From the NCBI GenBank assembly GCA_963724015.1, contig CAVRTM010000008.1, forward strand, positions 35,856-99,855: a stretch of 64,000 nt of DNA. The letters run 5' to 3'. This stretch comes from CAVRTM01 sp963724015 (GTDB taxonomy: Bacteria; Actinomycetota; Actinomycetes; Actinomycetales; Dermatophilaceae). This document shows positions 45,648 through 54,843 of the stretch, in pieces (the stretch's first letter is position 1; the number at the start of each line of letters is the position of its first letter). Both the position numbers and the translations under genes were made by a program. The notes beneath the pieces were generated by a model, which had not been told where the DNA came from, did no database searches, and saw nothing but the letters and a program-made list of their open reading frames with translations.

Positions 45648-45944
45648 TCAGTCGTCGTCGCTGGTGCGCAGCCCGCGACGGGCGGAGACCAGGTCCACCT
45701 CGGGGCGCGCCGCCACGTAGTCCTCCACGGCGTCCAGGACCTCCACCACGTGGGCCCGGCTGGAGGAGACGACGCCGACGCCCACGCCCGAACGCCGGTG
45801 CAGGTCGAGGTGGTCCACCTCGGCGACGCTCACCTCGTGGTGCCGCCGGATGCCGGCGATCAGCGGCCGCACGAGCGAGCGCTTCTCCTTCAGGGAGTGC
45901 ACGTCGCCCAGCAGCAGGTCCAGCTCCAGCCACCCGATCCACAT
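45648..45944 (-). CDS. DUF503 domain protein (YlxP-like)
   Basis: 98 residues beginning MWIGWLELDLLLGDVHSLKE with KRSLVRPLIAGIRRHHEVSV and AEVDHLDLHRRSGVGVGVVS. This is the complete DUF503 fold, a small ferredoxin-like protein often encoded near ribosome-maturation genes (rbfA, truB) but here alone. I chose ATG 45944 because it begins at the family's start and follows AAGGTGGG. The longer frame to 45983 adds 13 unrelated residues. Function unknown. Confidence 0.87.
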   Translation of the reverse strand: MWIGWLELDLLLGDVHSLKEKRSLVRPLIAGIRRHHEVSVAEVDHLDLHRRSGVGVGVVSSSRAHVVEVLDAVEDYVAARPEVDLVSARRGLRTSDDD

Positions 45945-46003
45945 GCGCCCACCTTCGCAGACCCCGTGCCGGCAAAGCCGCATCCGTACGGCGGGCTGCC
46001 CGC

Positions 46004-46009
46004 TACGGT
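46004..46009 (+). promoter_or_regulatory. -10 element of rnz
   Basis: TACGGT six bases before GTG 46016, with no Shine-Dalgarno. Confidence 0.45.
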
Positions 46010-46015
46010 CAGCAG

Positions 46016-46946
46016 GTGTCAGCGCGCGAGCTGGTGGTGCTCGGGACCGCGTCCCAGGTCCCGACCCGCACGCGCAACCACAACGGCTACCTGCTGCGCT
46101 GGGACGCCGAGGGCATCCTGTTCGACCCGGGCGAGGGCACCCAGCGCCAGATGATCCTGGCCGGCGTACCGGCCTCGGCGATCACCGCCATCTGCATCAC
46201 CCACGCCCACGGCGACCACTGCCTGGGCCTGCCCGGCGTGCTGCAGCGGATGTCCCTGGACGGGGTCGACCGCCCCGTCCCCCTGATCTACCCCGCGCGG
46301 CGCGGGGGAGTACGTCGCCCGCCTGCGCCGCGCGTCGTCGTACGCCGACCGGCTGGAGGTGGTGCCGTACCCCATCTCGGACGACGGGCCCATCCTGACG
46401 TGGGGGAACCTGACGCTGGAGTCGGCCGCGCTCGAGCACCGGCTGCCGACGGTCGGCTACCGGCTGGTCGAGGCCGACGGCCGGACGATGGTGCCCGAGC
46501 TGCTCGCCGAGCGGGGCGTGGCCGGCCCGGACGTCGGCCGGCTGCTGCGGGAGGGGTGGCTGGTCACCGAGCAGGGGCGGGTCGAGGTCGCGGAGGTCAG
46601 CCGGGTGCGCACCGGGCAGCGGTTCGCGTTCGTCATGGACACCGCCGTGTGCGACGGCGCGCGGTGGCTGGCCCAGCGCGCGGACCTGCTCGTGTGCGAG
46701 GCGACGTACGCCTCGGCCGACGGCGAGCTGGCCGCGGCGTACGGGCACCTCACGGCCCGCGACGCCGGCCGGATCGCCGCCGGCGGACATGCCCGGCGGC
46801 TGGTCCTCACGCACTTCTCGCAGCGCTACGCCGACCTGGCGCCGCTGCTGCAGGAGGCCAGCGCGGAGCACGACGACGTCGTCCTCGCCCGCGACCTGGA
46901 TCGCATCCCGGTGCCCGCCAGGGAGCGCCCGGTCCGGCACCGATGA
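46016..46946 (+). CDS. rnz: ribonuclease Z (one frameshift)
   Basis: A metallo-beta-lactamase-fold endonuclease that matures tRNA 3' ends. ELVVLGTASQVPTRTRNHNG, LLRWDAEGILFDPGEGTQRQ, the zinc motif ITHAHGDHCLGLPG, FAFVMDTAVCDGARWLAQRA, CEATYASADG and the final LVLTHFSQRY are the RNase Z set. The exosite segment (about residues 150-200) is present. A shift near 46300 joins the first 95 residues to the rest. About 309 residues is normal. Confidence 0.9.
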
Positions 46947-47019
46947 GTTCCCCGGCGGCCCGCGGTCTACCCCGCGACGACCCGGACGGGTCGCCCCGTT
47001 CCGAAGGAGACCTGCTGCG

Positions 47020-48023
47020 ATGGCTGACAACCCCGCTCCGCTGGGAGCACCGTGCTGGATCGACCTCAACACCTCCGACCTCGACCGCGCCGTGCAGTTC
47101 TACGGCGAGCTCTTCGGCTGGACCGCGGAGGACGCCGGCGAGGACTACGGGCACTACCACAACTTCTCCAAGGACGGCGCGCTCGTGGCGGGCCTGATGC
47201 GCAAGCAGCCCGACGCCGGCTACCCCGACTTCTGGATGACCTACCTGTCCAGCGCCGACGCCAAGGCCACCGCCGCGGCCGCATCCGAGGCGGGCGGGCA
47301 GGTGATGCTCGAGCCGATGGCCGTGATGGACCTGGGGGCCATGGCCGTGCTCGCCGACCCCTCCGGTGGCGCCGTGGGCGTGTGGCAGCCGGGGCGGCAC
47401 CGGGGCTACGAGGCGCACGGCCAGGCCGGCGCGCCCGTGTGGCACGAGGTGCACACCCGCGACCACGCCGGCGCGGTGGCGTTCTACCAGCGGGTCTTCG
47501 GCTGGCACACCTCGGCGGTCAGCGACACCGACGAGTTCCGCTACACGACGATGACCGAGGGCGAGGAGCAGTACGCCGGCATCATGGACGCCGGCGCGGA
47601 GCTACCCGAGGGCGACGCCCTCCTTCTGGGAGGTCTACTTCGGCGTGAGGACGCCGACGCTCGACGTCGAGCGGTCGAGCGGCTCGGCGGCGCGACCACG
47701 ACGGCGCGGTGGCGTTCTACCAGCGGGTGTTCGGCTGGACCACCTCGGTGGTCAGCGACAGCGACGAGCTCCGCTACACCACCATGACCGCGGGCGAGCA
47801 GCCGCACGCCGGGATCATGGACGCCCGGGCGTCTATGCCCGAGGGGACGCCGGCGGTCTGGGAGGTGTACTTCGGGGTGGAGGACGCCGACGCCTCGCTG
47901 GAGCTGGTCGAGCGGCTCGGCGGGACGGTGCTGGAGCCGGCGGTGGACACCCCGCACGGCCGGATGGCCAAGGTGGCCGACCCGACCGGCGCGACCTTCA
48001 AGATCGTCGCCGCCTCCAGCTGA
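47020..48023 (+). CDS. VOC-superfamily protein with three glyoxalase-like modules; frameshifts
   Basis: Module 1 (47020-47400): APCWIDLNTSDLDRAVQFYG, ELFGWTAEDAGEDYGHYHNF. Module 2 (about 47440-47690): PVWHEVHTRDHAGAVAFYQR, VFGWHTSAVSDTDEFRYTTM. Module 3 (47700-48023) repeats module 2 (GAVAFYQRVFGW, DSDELRYTTMTAGEQPHAGI) and alone carries the closing strand GTVLEPAVDTPHGRMAKVAD. Two-module VOC proteins of this kind are common, so the third copy, 233 bases after the second, is unusual. Breaks near 47622, 47647 and 47690. ATG 47020 with AAGGAGA upstream. Function unknown (hydroxylase-like or resistance-like). Confidence 0.78.
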
Positions 48024-48064
48024 CCCGGCACGCGGGCGGCGGCGCGGGTGCTTGACTGGCGCCC

Positions 48065-49187
48065 ATGCCCTCCGTGCTCGTCGCGCCCGACTCCTTCAAG
48101 GGGACGCTGACGGCCGCGCAGGTGGCCGCGGCCGTCGGCGCGGGCCTCGCTGCGGGGCGCGCCCCGACCTGGACGTCCTCGCGCTGCCCGTCGCCGACGG
48201 CGGTGAGGGCACCCTCGCCGCGGCCGTCGCCGCGGGGTTCGAGCCGGTGGCGGTCACCGTCAGCGGACCGACCGGCGAGCCGGTGCCGGCGGCGTACGCC
48301 CGGCGGGGCGACACCGCCGTCGTCGAGCTGGCCGAGGCCTCCGGGCTGAGCCTGCTGCCGGGCGGCGTGCCGGCGCCGCTGACGGCCGGCAGCCGCGGCA
48401 CCGGCGAGCTGATGGCGGCCGCGATCGGCGCCGGCTGCCGCCGGCTGGTCCTGGGCATCGGCGGCAGCGCCTGCACCGACGGCGGTGCCGGGCTGCTGCA
48501 GGCCCTCGGCGCCCGGGTCCTGGACGACAGCGGGGCCGAGGTGGTGCCCGGCGGCGCCGCGCTCGAGGGCGCCGCGGCCCTGGACCTCTCGGGGCTGCAC
48601 CCGGGACTCGCCGGCGTCGAGGTCGTCGTCGCCAGCGACGTGGACAACCCGCTGCTCGGCGAGCGCGGCGCGGCGGCGGTCTACGCCCCGCAGAAGGGCG
48701 CGGACCCGGCGACGTCGCCCTGCTCGAGGCCGGGCTGACCCGCTGGGCCGAGCTGGTGGCGGCCGAGACCGGTGCCGACCGCTCGGGCGAGCCCGGGGCC
48801 GGCGCGGCCGGCGGGGTGGGCTTCGCCGCGCTGGCCGTGCTCGGCGCCACGCTGCGCCCGGGCATCGAGCTGCTCCTGGAGCTGACCGGCTTCCACCGCG
48901 CGCTGGCGGGGGCGAGCCTCGTGGTCACCGGCGAGGGCAGCCTGGACAGCCAGACCCTGCACGGCAAGGCCCCCGCGGGCGTGGCCGCGGCGGCGACCGC
49001 GGCCGGCGTACCGGTGGTGGCGGTGTGCGGCCGGCTGGGCCTCGACCCCGGGCAGCTGGCGGCGGCCGGGTTCGCGGCGGCGTACCCGCTGACGGCCGAG
49101 TCCGACGACCTGGCGGAGTGCCTGGAGCGGCCCGGCCCGCTGCTGGAGCGGATCGGCGCCCGCATCGCCCGCGAGCACCTCGGATGA
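48065..49187 (+). CDS. glxK: glycerate kinase; two frameshifts
   Basis: Phosphorylates D-glycerate, the last step of the tartronate-semialdehyde route from glyoxylate. Start VLVAPDSFKGTLTAAQVAAA, then ALPVADGGEGTLAAAVAAG, GSRGTGELMAAAIGAGCRRL with GIGGSACTDGGAGLLQALGA, VASDVDNPLLGERGAA and the C-terminal LVVTGEGSLDSQTLHGKAP. All are GckA/GlxK signatures. Shifts near 48165 and 48708. The stop overlaps the allantoinase start (ATGA at 49184-49187), so glyoxylate salvage is co-translated with allantoin breakdown. Confidence 0.92.
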
Positions 49188-50535
49188 GCGGCGGCGGCGG
49201 CTGGACCTGGTCCTGCGCGCGCGGCGGGTGGTCAGCGGCGGCGGCGAGGCGCCGCGCACCGTCGCCGTCGCCGGCGGGCGCATCGTCGCGGTCGAGCCGT
49301 ACGACGCCGCGCTGGACGCGGCCGAGGTGGTCGAGCTCGGCGACGACGTGGTGCTGATGCCGGGACTGGTCGACAGCCCACGTGCACGTCAACGAGCCCG
49401 GCCGCACGCCGTGGGAGGGCTTCGCCAGCGCGACCCGGGCCGCGGCCGCCGGCGGGGTCACCACGATCGTCGACATGCCGCTCAACAGCATCCCGCCCAC
49501 CACGACCGTGGCGCACCTGCAGGTCAAGCGGGCCGCCGCGGCCGGCCAGGCGTACGTCGACGTGGGCTTCTGGGGCGGCGCGGTCCCCGGCAACCTGGCG
49601 GACCTGCGCGGGCTGCACGAGGCGGGCGTCTTCGGCTTCAAGTGCTTCCTGCTCGACTCCGGCGTCCCGGAGTTCCCGCCGCTGGGCGCCGACGAGCTCG
49701 AGGCGGCGCTGCGCGAGGTGGCCGCGCTCGGCGCCCTGATGGTGGTCCACGCCGAGGACGCCGACACCATCGGGCACGCCGTCGCGCCGACCGGGCCGGC
49801 GTACCGCGACTTCCTGCGGTCCCGGCCGCGCGGCGCGGAGAACCTCGCGGTGGCCCGGGTGGTCGAGCTGGCCCGCCGGACCGGCGCGCGGGTGCACGTG
49901 CTGCACCTGTCCAGCGCCGACGCCCTGCCGATGATCGCGTCGGCGCGCCGGGACGGGGTGAGGCTGACGGTCGAGACCTGCCCGCACTACCTGACCTTCG
50001 ACGCCGAGGACATCCCCGACGGCGCGACGCCGTTCAAGTGCTGCCCGCCGATCCGCGAGGCGGCCAACCGCGACCGGCTGTGGGCCGGCCTGGCCGAGGG
50101 CGTGATCGACTGCGTGGTCACCGACCACTCGCCGTGCACGGCCGACCTCAAGCGGCTGGACACCGGCGACTTCGGCCTGGCGTGGGGCGGGATCGCCTCG
50201 CTGCAGCTCGGCCTGGCGGCGGTGTGGACCCAGGCGCGGGAGCGCGGGCACGGGCTGACCGACGTGGCCCGGTGGATGGCCGAGCACCCCGCCCGCCTGG
50301 CCGGGCTCCCGGGCAAGGGCCGGATCGCCGTCGGCTGCGCCGCCGACCTGGCCGTCGTCGCGCCGGACGAGAGCGTTCGTGGTCGACCCCGCCCGGCTGC
50401 ACCACAAGAACCCGATCACCGCGTACGCCGGGCGCACCCTGCGCGGGGTCGTCCGCCAGACCTGGCTCGCCGGGCGCCGGGTCGACCTGCACGGACGAGC
50501 CGCGCGGGCGGCTGCTGAGCCGAGGAGAGCCATGA
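49184..50535 (+). CDS. allB: allantoinase; four frameshifts
   Basis: Opens the hydantoin ring of allantoin to allantoate. Amidohydrolase metal ligands in order: HVHVNEPGRTPWEGF (two His), GVFGFKCFLLDSGVPEF (carboxylated Lys), LMVVHAEDADT, HVLHLSSADALPMI, and VVTDHSPCTADLK (Asp). The end, ARLHHKNPITAYAGRTLRGV, is typical of AllB. Shifts near 49200 (in a GGC run), 49380, 50375 and 50495. The ATG overlaps the glycerate kinase stop and the TGA (50533-50535) overlaps the allantoicase start (ATGA). Confidence 0.94.
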
Positions 50536-51694
50536 CCACCCCGAGCGAGGCCGACTTCACCGCCCTGCCGGACCTGGCCTCACGGGCGCTGGCCGGCAGC
50601 GTGGTCTACGCCAACGACGAGCTGTTCGCCGAGCGGGAGAACCTCATCCGGCCCGAGCCTGCCGTCTTCTCTCCCGAGGACTTCGGCTCACAAGGGCAAG
50701 GTCTACGACGGCTGGGAGACCCGCCGGCGCCGCGAGCCCGGGTCCGACCACGCCATCGTCCGGCTCGGCGTGGCCGGGGTCGTGCGCGGCGTGGTGGTCG
50801 ACACCGCCTGGTTCCGCGGCAACTACCCGCCGTACGTCTCCGTCGAGGCGGCCGGCATCGAGGGCCACCCGTCGCCCGACGAGCTCGCCGGCGCGGACTG
50901 GGTGACCCTGGTGCAGCGCTCGCCGGTCAAGGGCGACACGGCCAACCCCTTCGCGGTCCGGCGACGGGCGCCGGTTCACCCACGTGCGGCTGACGATCTA
51001 CCCCGACGGTGGCGTCGCCCGGTTCCGCGTGCACGGCGAGCCGGTGCCCGACCCGCGCTTCCTCGGGAGCAGCTTCGACCTGGCCGCACTCGAGCACGGC
51101 GGCGACATCATCGAGTGCTCCGACCGGTTCTACTCCTCCCCGCGCAACATCCTGCTGCCCGGCCGGGCCCGGACCATGGGTGAGGGCTGGGAGAACGCCC
51201 GCCGCCGCGACGGAGGCAACGACCACGTCTCCGTCCGCCTCGGCGCGCCCGGCCGGGTCGAGCGGGTCGAGGTCGACACGTCCTACTTCGTCGGCAACGC
51301 CGCCGGCTGGGCCGCGCTGCGCGGCGCCGACGCGCGCTCCCAGGACCTGTCCCGCCCCGGCGACTGGGTGGAGCTGGTGCCGCGGACCCGGCTGCAGCCG
51401 GACACCCGCCACCTGTTCCGGGTCGCCGAGGCGGCGACCGTCACGCACGTGCGGCTCGACGTGTTCCCCGACGGCGGCCTCGCCCGGCTGCGCGTCCACG
51501 GCGCGGTGCCACCGCCGGAACGCGCCGCGGCGGTGGGCCGCTGGCTCGACCTGCTCCCGGAGCCGCACGCCGTGCAGGTCCTGGCCACCGACGGCGGCCT
51601 GTCCCCGGACGAGGCGGCGGCGACGGCGGCGTCCCGGCCGTTGGGTGGGACCGGCCGGCTGCCCGAGGAGGTCGTCCGGCGCCTGCTCGGCTGA
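50532..51694 (+). CDS. alc: allantoicase; two frameshifts
   Basis: Splits allantoate into ureidoglycolate and urea. Two jelly-roll repeats: first DLASRALAGSVVYANDELFA, YDGWETRRRREPGSDHAIV, VVVDTAWFRGNYPPYVSVEA, FRVHGEPVPDP; second ARTMGEGWENARRRDGGNDH, VEVDTSYFVGNAAGWAALRG and LRVHGAVPPPE. Shifts near 50690 and 50965. The product keeps about 45 extra C-terminal residues after the second repeat. Coupled to allB by ATGA. No ureidoglycolate lyase or urease gene is in the window. Confidence 0.94.
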
Positions 51695-51778
51695 CCGCTG
51701 CCCAGCGTGGCCGCGCCCCGTCGAGCAGGCAGGCGGACCGCGGACCGGTCGCCCCCGCCCGGCTGGCCCGGGGCGCCA

Positions 51779-51784
51779 TACGCT
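51779..51784 (+). promoter_or_regulatory. -10 element of pheA
   Basis: TACGCT six bases before ATG 51791, with no Shine-Dalgarno. Confidence 0.4.
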
Positions 51785-51790
51785 GCCTGC

Positions 51791-52777
51791 ATGGACGCAC
51801 GCCCCAGCCCGACCGCGGCTCGCCACGAGAGCACCCCAGCCGGTGGCGGGGCGACCACCCGCTACGCGTATCTCGGCCCGCAGGGCACCTTCACCGAGAT
51901 GGCGCTGCGCTCGTGGCGACGGGCCGACGGCGCGGACCACGTGCCGATGGGATCGGTCGACGCGGCGCTCGCCGCCCTGCGCGCCGGCGACGTGGACGCC
52001 GCCATGGTGCCGATCGAGAACTCCGTCGAGGGCGGGGTCAGCGCCACCCTGGACGCGCTGGCCAACGGCGAGCCGCTGGTCGTGGTCGGGGAGGTGCTCG
52101 TGCCGATCACCTTCGTCCTCGCCGCGCCGGCCGGTACGCCGCTGGCCTCGGTCCGCTCCGTCGGCACGCACCCGCACGCCTGGGCCCAGGTCCGCGGCTG
52201 GATGGGGGAGCACCTGCCGGAGGCGACGTACGTCCCGGCCCTGTCCACCGCGGCCGGCGCCGCTGGGCTGGCCGCCGGCGACGCGTCGTACGACGCTGCG
52301 GTGTGCGCCCCGGTCGCCGCCCAGGACCACGGGCTGGCGGTGCTGGCCGAGGGGATCGGTGACAACGCCAGCGCGGTGACGCGGTTCGTCCTGGTGTCCC
52401 GGCCGGGGGTCGTGCCCGAGCCGACCGGCGCCGACAAGACGACCGTCGTGCTGTTCCAGACCGACGACCACCCGGGCGGGCTGCTCGAGCTGCTCGAGCA
52501 GTTCGCCGCGCGCGGGGTGAACCTGAGCCGGCTGGAGTCGCGGCCGACGGGGGAGTCGCTCGGGCGCTACTGCTTCTCGATCGACTTCGAGGGCCACGTG
52601 GCCGACGAGCGGGTCGGCGAGGCGCTGATGGGGCTGCGCCGGGTCTGCGCCGAGGTCCGGTTCCTCGGCTCCTACCCCCGGGCCGACGGCACGGCCGTCG
52701 CGATCCGGCCGGGCACCGACGACGGCGCCTTCCTCGACGCCCGTGAGTGGCTCGGCGGTCTGCGCCACCCCGGCTGA
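51791..52777 (+). CDS. pheA: prephenate dehydratase
   Basis: Converts prephenate to phenylpyruvate in phenylalanine synthesis. 328 residues, intact. Catalytic domain from YAYLGPQGTFTEMALRSWRR, with VPIENSVEGGVSATLDALAN and the essential TRF motif in DNASAVTRFVLVS. The regulatory ACT domain is at 220-300 (HPGGLLELLEQFAARGVNLS, RLESRPTGESLGRYCFSIDF), with the Phe-binding ESRP motif. An N-terminal extension of 25 residues is unconserved. Probably its own transcription unit, with a convergent terminator hairpin after it. Confidence 0.95.
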   Translation: MDARPSPTAARHESTPAGGGATTRYAYLGPQGTFTEMALRSWRRADGADHVPMGSVDAALAALRAGDVDAAMVPIENSVEGGVSATLDALANGEPLVVVGEVLVPITFVLAAPAGTPLASVRSVGTHPHAWAQVRGWMGEHLPEATYVPALSTAAGAAGLAAGDASYDAAVCAPVAAQDHGLAVLAEGIGDNASAVTRFVLVSRPGVVPEPTGADKTTVVLFQTDDHPGGLLELLEQFAARGVNLSRLESRPTGESLGRYCFSIDFEGHVADERVGEALMGLRRVCAEVRFLGSYPRADGTAVAIRPGTDDGAFLDAREWLGGLRHPG

Positions 52778-52807
52778 CCCCGGCGCGGCGAGCCACCACT
52801 CCCGCGT

Positions 52808-52868
52808 GTTGCCCCGGAACGACGCTCTGGGGTGGCTCGAACGCCCCGTTCGGTCGTTCTGGGGCAAC
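52808..52868. terminator. two-tier hairpin between convergent pheA and multicopper oxidase
   Basis: Outer arms GTTGCCCCGGAACGAC (52808-52823) and 52853-52868 match at 15 of 16. Inner arms CGAAC (52838-52842) and GTTCG (52848-52852) add a second stem. A likely bidirectional terminator. Confidence 0.6.
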
Positions 52869-52888
52869 AAGGGTCGTGGGGACGACGG

Positions 52889-54412
52889 TCAGCGCGCCTC
52901 GAGCACGCCCATCATCCCGAGGTCCTCATGGTCGAGGATGTGGCAGTGGAAGACCGTGCGCCCGGCGAAGCGGTCGAAGGCGATGCGGACCGTGACCTGG
53001 CTGTGGGCGGGCACGTTGACGACGTCCTGCCAGGTCGGTGCAGCCACGGCGAGCCCGTCGCGCTGCACCACCTGCATCGGCCAGACGTGCAGGTGCAGTG
53101 GGTGGTCCATCGGGCTGCTGTTGCGGACGACCCACTCCTCGACGGTGCCGATCCGCACGCGCTGGTCCACCCGGGCGGCGTCGTACGAGCGGCCGTCGAT
53201 CGTGAACCGCATCCCGCCAGAGGCGGAGCCGCCATCGTTGCCAGCGCCGCCGCCGGGGCTGGATCCTCCGCCGGGACCCATGCCTGAGCCCATGCCGGCC
53301 CCCATCCCCATCGCGAACGTGAGCTCCCGGCGTCGGGCCACCTCCGCACCGCGCAGGTCACGGGGAGCCGGCCCCGGGGGCACCGGCGACAGCGCAGCTC
53401 CAGCGTTCCCGGCGACGCGCACGGTGGCCAGCGCAACGGGCGCGGTGCTGCCGGTGGTGCGCGTCCCCATCCCGGCGGGGCTCCCACGGTCGTACGGCAG
53501 GGCGCGGAGCTGGCTCGTGCCGGCAGCGGTCGTGACCAGCAGGTCGGCGCGGTTGCCGGGCGCGAGCACCACCTCCTCGACGTCCGACGGCGTGGCGAAC
53601 CGGCCGGAGTCCATGCCGGCGAGCTGGACGTGCTGCCCGTCCACCCGCAGCCGGAGGAAGCGCGCCACGCACGCGTTGAGGACGCGCCACCGCTCGCGCT
53701 CGCCGGGGGACGCGATCAGCACCGGGCGGACCTGGCCGTTGACCAGGAGCAGGTCGCCCTCCCGGCCCCTCATCCGCTCCATGGCGCTCGTCCGCCGCAC
53801 CCGCCCCGCACCGTCCAGGGAGGTGTCGGAGACGACGAGCAGGCGCTCGCGGGTCACCGGCAGCAGGGCGGCGTCGGGGGCGGCGTCGACCACGATGGCG
53901 CCGTACATCCCTGCGAACAGCTGGTCGGCGACCATGCCGTGGTGGTGCGGGTGGTACCAGTACAGGCCCGGCGGGTGGTCGCGCGGCAGCCGGTACTCGT
54001 AGCGGTGCGAGCTGCCGGGACTGACGACGACGAAGACGTTGTCGGCCCGGCCCGCGGGGGAGATCTGCAGCCCGTGCACGTGCAGGTTCGTCGGCGCCGT
54101 CAGCCGGTTGGCGAGCTCGACCTGCAGCACGTCGCCGGGTTGCACGTGCAGCGTCGGCCCCGGCAGCTGACCGTTGTAGCGCAGCACGATCGCCTCCCGC
54201 CCGGCCACGCGCGTCGGTCCCTGCGACGCCTCGAGACGGACCTGCAGGGAGCCGCTCCGGCTGCGCAGGATCTGCGGCTCCACGAGGGCCTCATCGGCGC
54301 GGGGGTCGAACCCCACCCGGGCCCGCCACGCCAGGCCCGCGCCGCCGACGGCCGTGCAGGCGAGGCCGAGGCCGCCCAGCTGCAGGGCGCCGCGGCGGCT
54401 GACGGGCTGCAC
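52889..54412 (-). CDS. TAT-exported multicopper oxidase with Met/Gly-rich insertion
   Basis: 507 residues, intact. The N-terminus has twin Arg followed by a hydrophobic stretch (SRRGALQLGGLGLACTAVGG), fitting Tat export. Copper ligands: NLHVHGLQISP, GLYWYHPHHHGMVADQLFAG, PMDHPLHLHVWPM and HCHILDHEDLGMMGVLE (type 1 copper Cys/His with axial Met). Near residue 380 a Met/Gly/Ser insertion (FAMGMGAGMGSGMGPGGGSS) resembles the copper-binding Met-rich loop of CueO. The order of domains is CueO/CotA-like, so Cu(I) oxidation is likely. GTG 54412 overlaps the stop of the SHOCT gene (TAGTG). A copper ATPase lies at the end of the window. Confidence 0.93.
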   Translation of the reverse strand: MQPVSRRGALQLGGLGLACTAVGGAGLAWRARVGFDPRADEALVEPQILRSRSGSLQVRLEASQGPTRVAGREAIVLRYNGQLPGPTLHVQPGDVLQVELANRLTAPTNLHVHGLQISPAGRADNVFVVVSPGSSHRYEYRLPRDHPPGLYWYHPHHHGMVADQLFAGMYGAIVVDAAPDAALLPVTRERLLVVSDTSLDGAGRVRRTSAMERMRGREGDLLLVNGQVRPVLIASPGERERWRVLNACVARFLRLRVDGQHVQLAGMDSGRFATPSDVEEVVLAPGNRADLLVTTAAGTSQLRALPYDRGSPAGMGTRTTGSTAPVALATVRVAGNAGAALSPVPPGPAPRDLRGAEVARRRELTFAMGMGAGMGSGMGPGGGSSPGGGAGNDGGSASGGMRFTIDGRSYDAARVDQRVRIGTVEEWVVRNSSPMDHPLHLHVWPMQVVQRDGLAVAAPTWQDVVNVPAHSQVTVRIAFDRFAGRTVFHCHILDHEDLGMMGVLEAR

Positions 54413-54666
54413 TAGGACCTCTGCTGCAGCGAGCGCAGACGCTCCTGGTACTCCTCGGTGCTCACCTCGCCCCGGGCATAGCGCTCGTCCAGGATCTCGC
54501 GAGCCCGGTTCGGTGGTGCAGCGCCCGGTGCGTTCGGTGGCCCGCTCCCCGTCCCGCCGGCGAGGGTCCGGACCACCAGGACCGCCAGCAGCACCAGGCC
54601 GACGATCAGGAGCAGCCCGAACAGCCACCACAGCCACATGCCGCCCATGCCGTACCCGTAGCCCAT
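54412..54666 (-). CDS. SHOCT-domain small membrane protein
   Basis: 84 residues. MGYGYGMGGMWLWWLFGLLL opens a single membrane helix (to about residue 33), a Gly/Pro/Ala linker follows, and the C-terminal SHOCT motif AREILDERYARGEVSTEEYQ with ERLRSLQ completes it. Such proteins often precede copper or multicopper-oxidase genes in actinobacteria, and the two genes overlap by one base (TAGTG). ATG 54666 was chosen at the conserved start. The frame stays open to 54747. Exact function unknown. Confidence 0.8.
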   Translation of the reverse strand: MGYGYGMGGMWLWWLFGLLLIVGLVLLAVLVVRTLAGGTGSGPPNAPGAAPPNRAREILDERYARGEVSTEEYQERLRSLQQRS

Positions 54667-54761
54667 CACGGTCGCGCCGCCCTTGCTGCTCGAAAGGTGC
54701 TGCCCTCCTCGCAGCGTCGCACCGGGCGCGGGGCCGCCTGCGGGCACTAGGTCCCGTGGCC

Positions 54762-54842
54762 GGGCCGGTCTGGCCGGCCGGGCCGGTCTGGCCGGCCGGG
54801 CCCTGGCCTGGCCGGCCGGGCCGGGCTGCGGCTGCGGCTGCG
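54762..54842. repeat. tandem repeats: 18-bp unit plus 6-bp unit
   Basis: GGGCCGGTCTGGCCGGCC occurs at 54762-54779 and again, exactly, at 54780-54797. A 20-base variant follows (54798-54817), then GCTGCG three times (54825-54842). The block fills the space between the SHOCT gene and the PAP2 stop. It can fold as GGCCGGCC-type stems and may act as a terminator. Slippage-prone. Confidence 0.8.
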
Positions 54843-54843
54843 G

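Noticed and set aside
54762..54842. Possible CRISPR-like array
   Set aside because: Units are contiguous, with no unique spacers, and only two exact copies.
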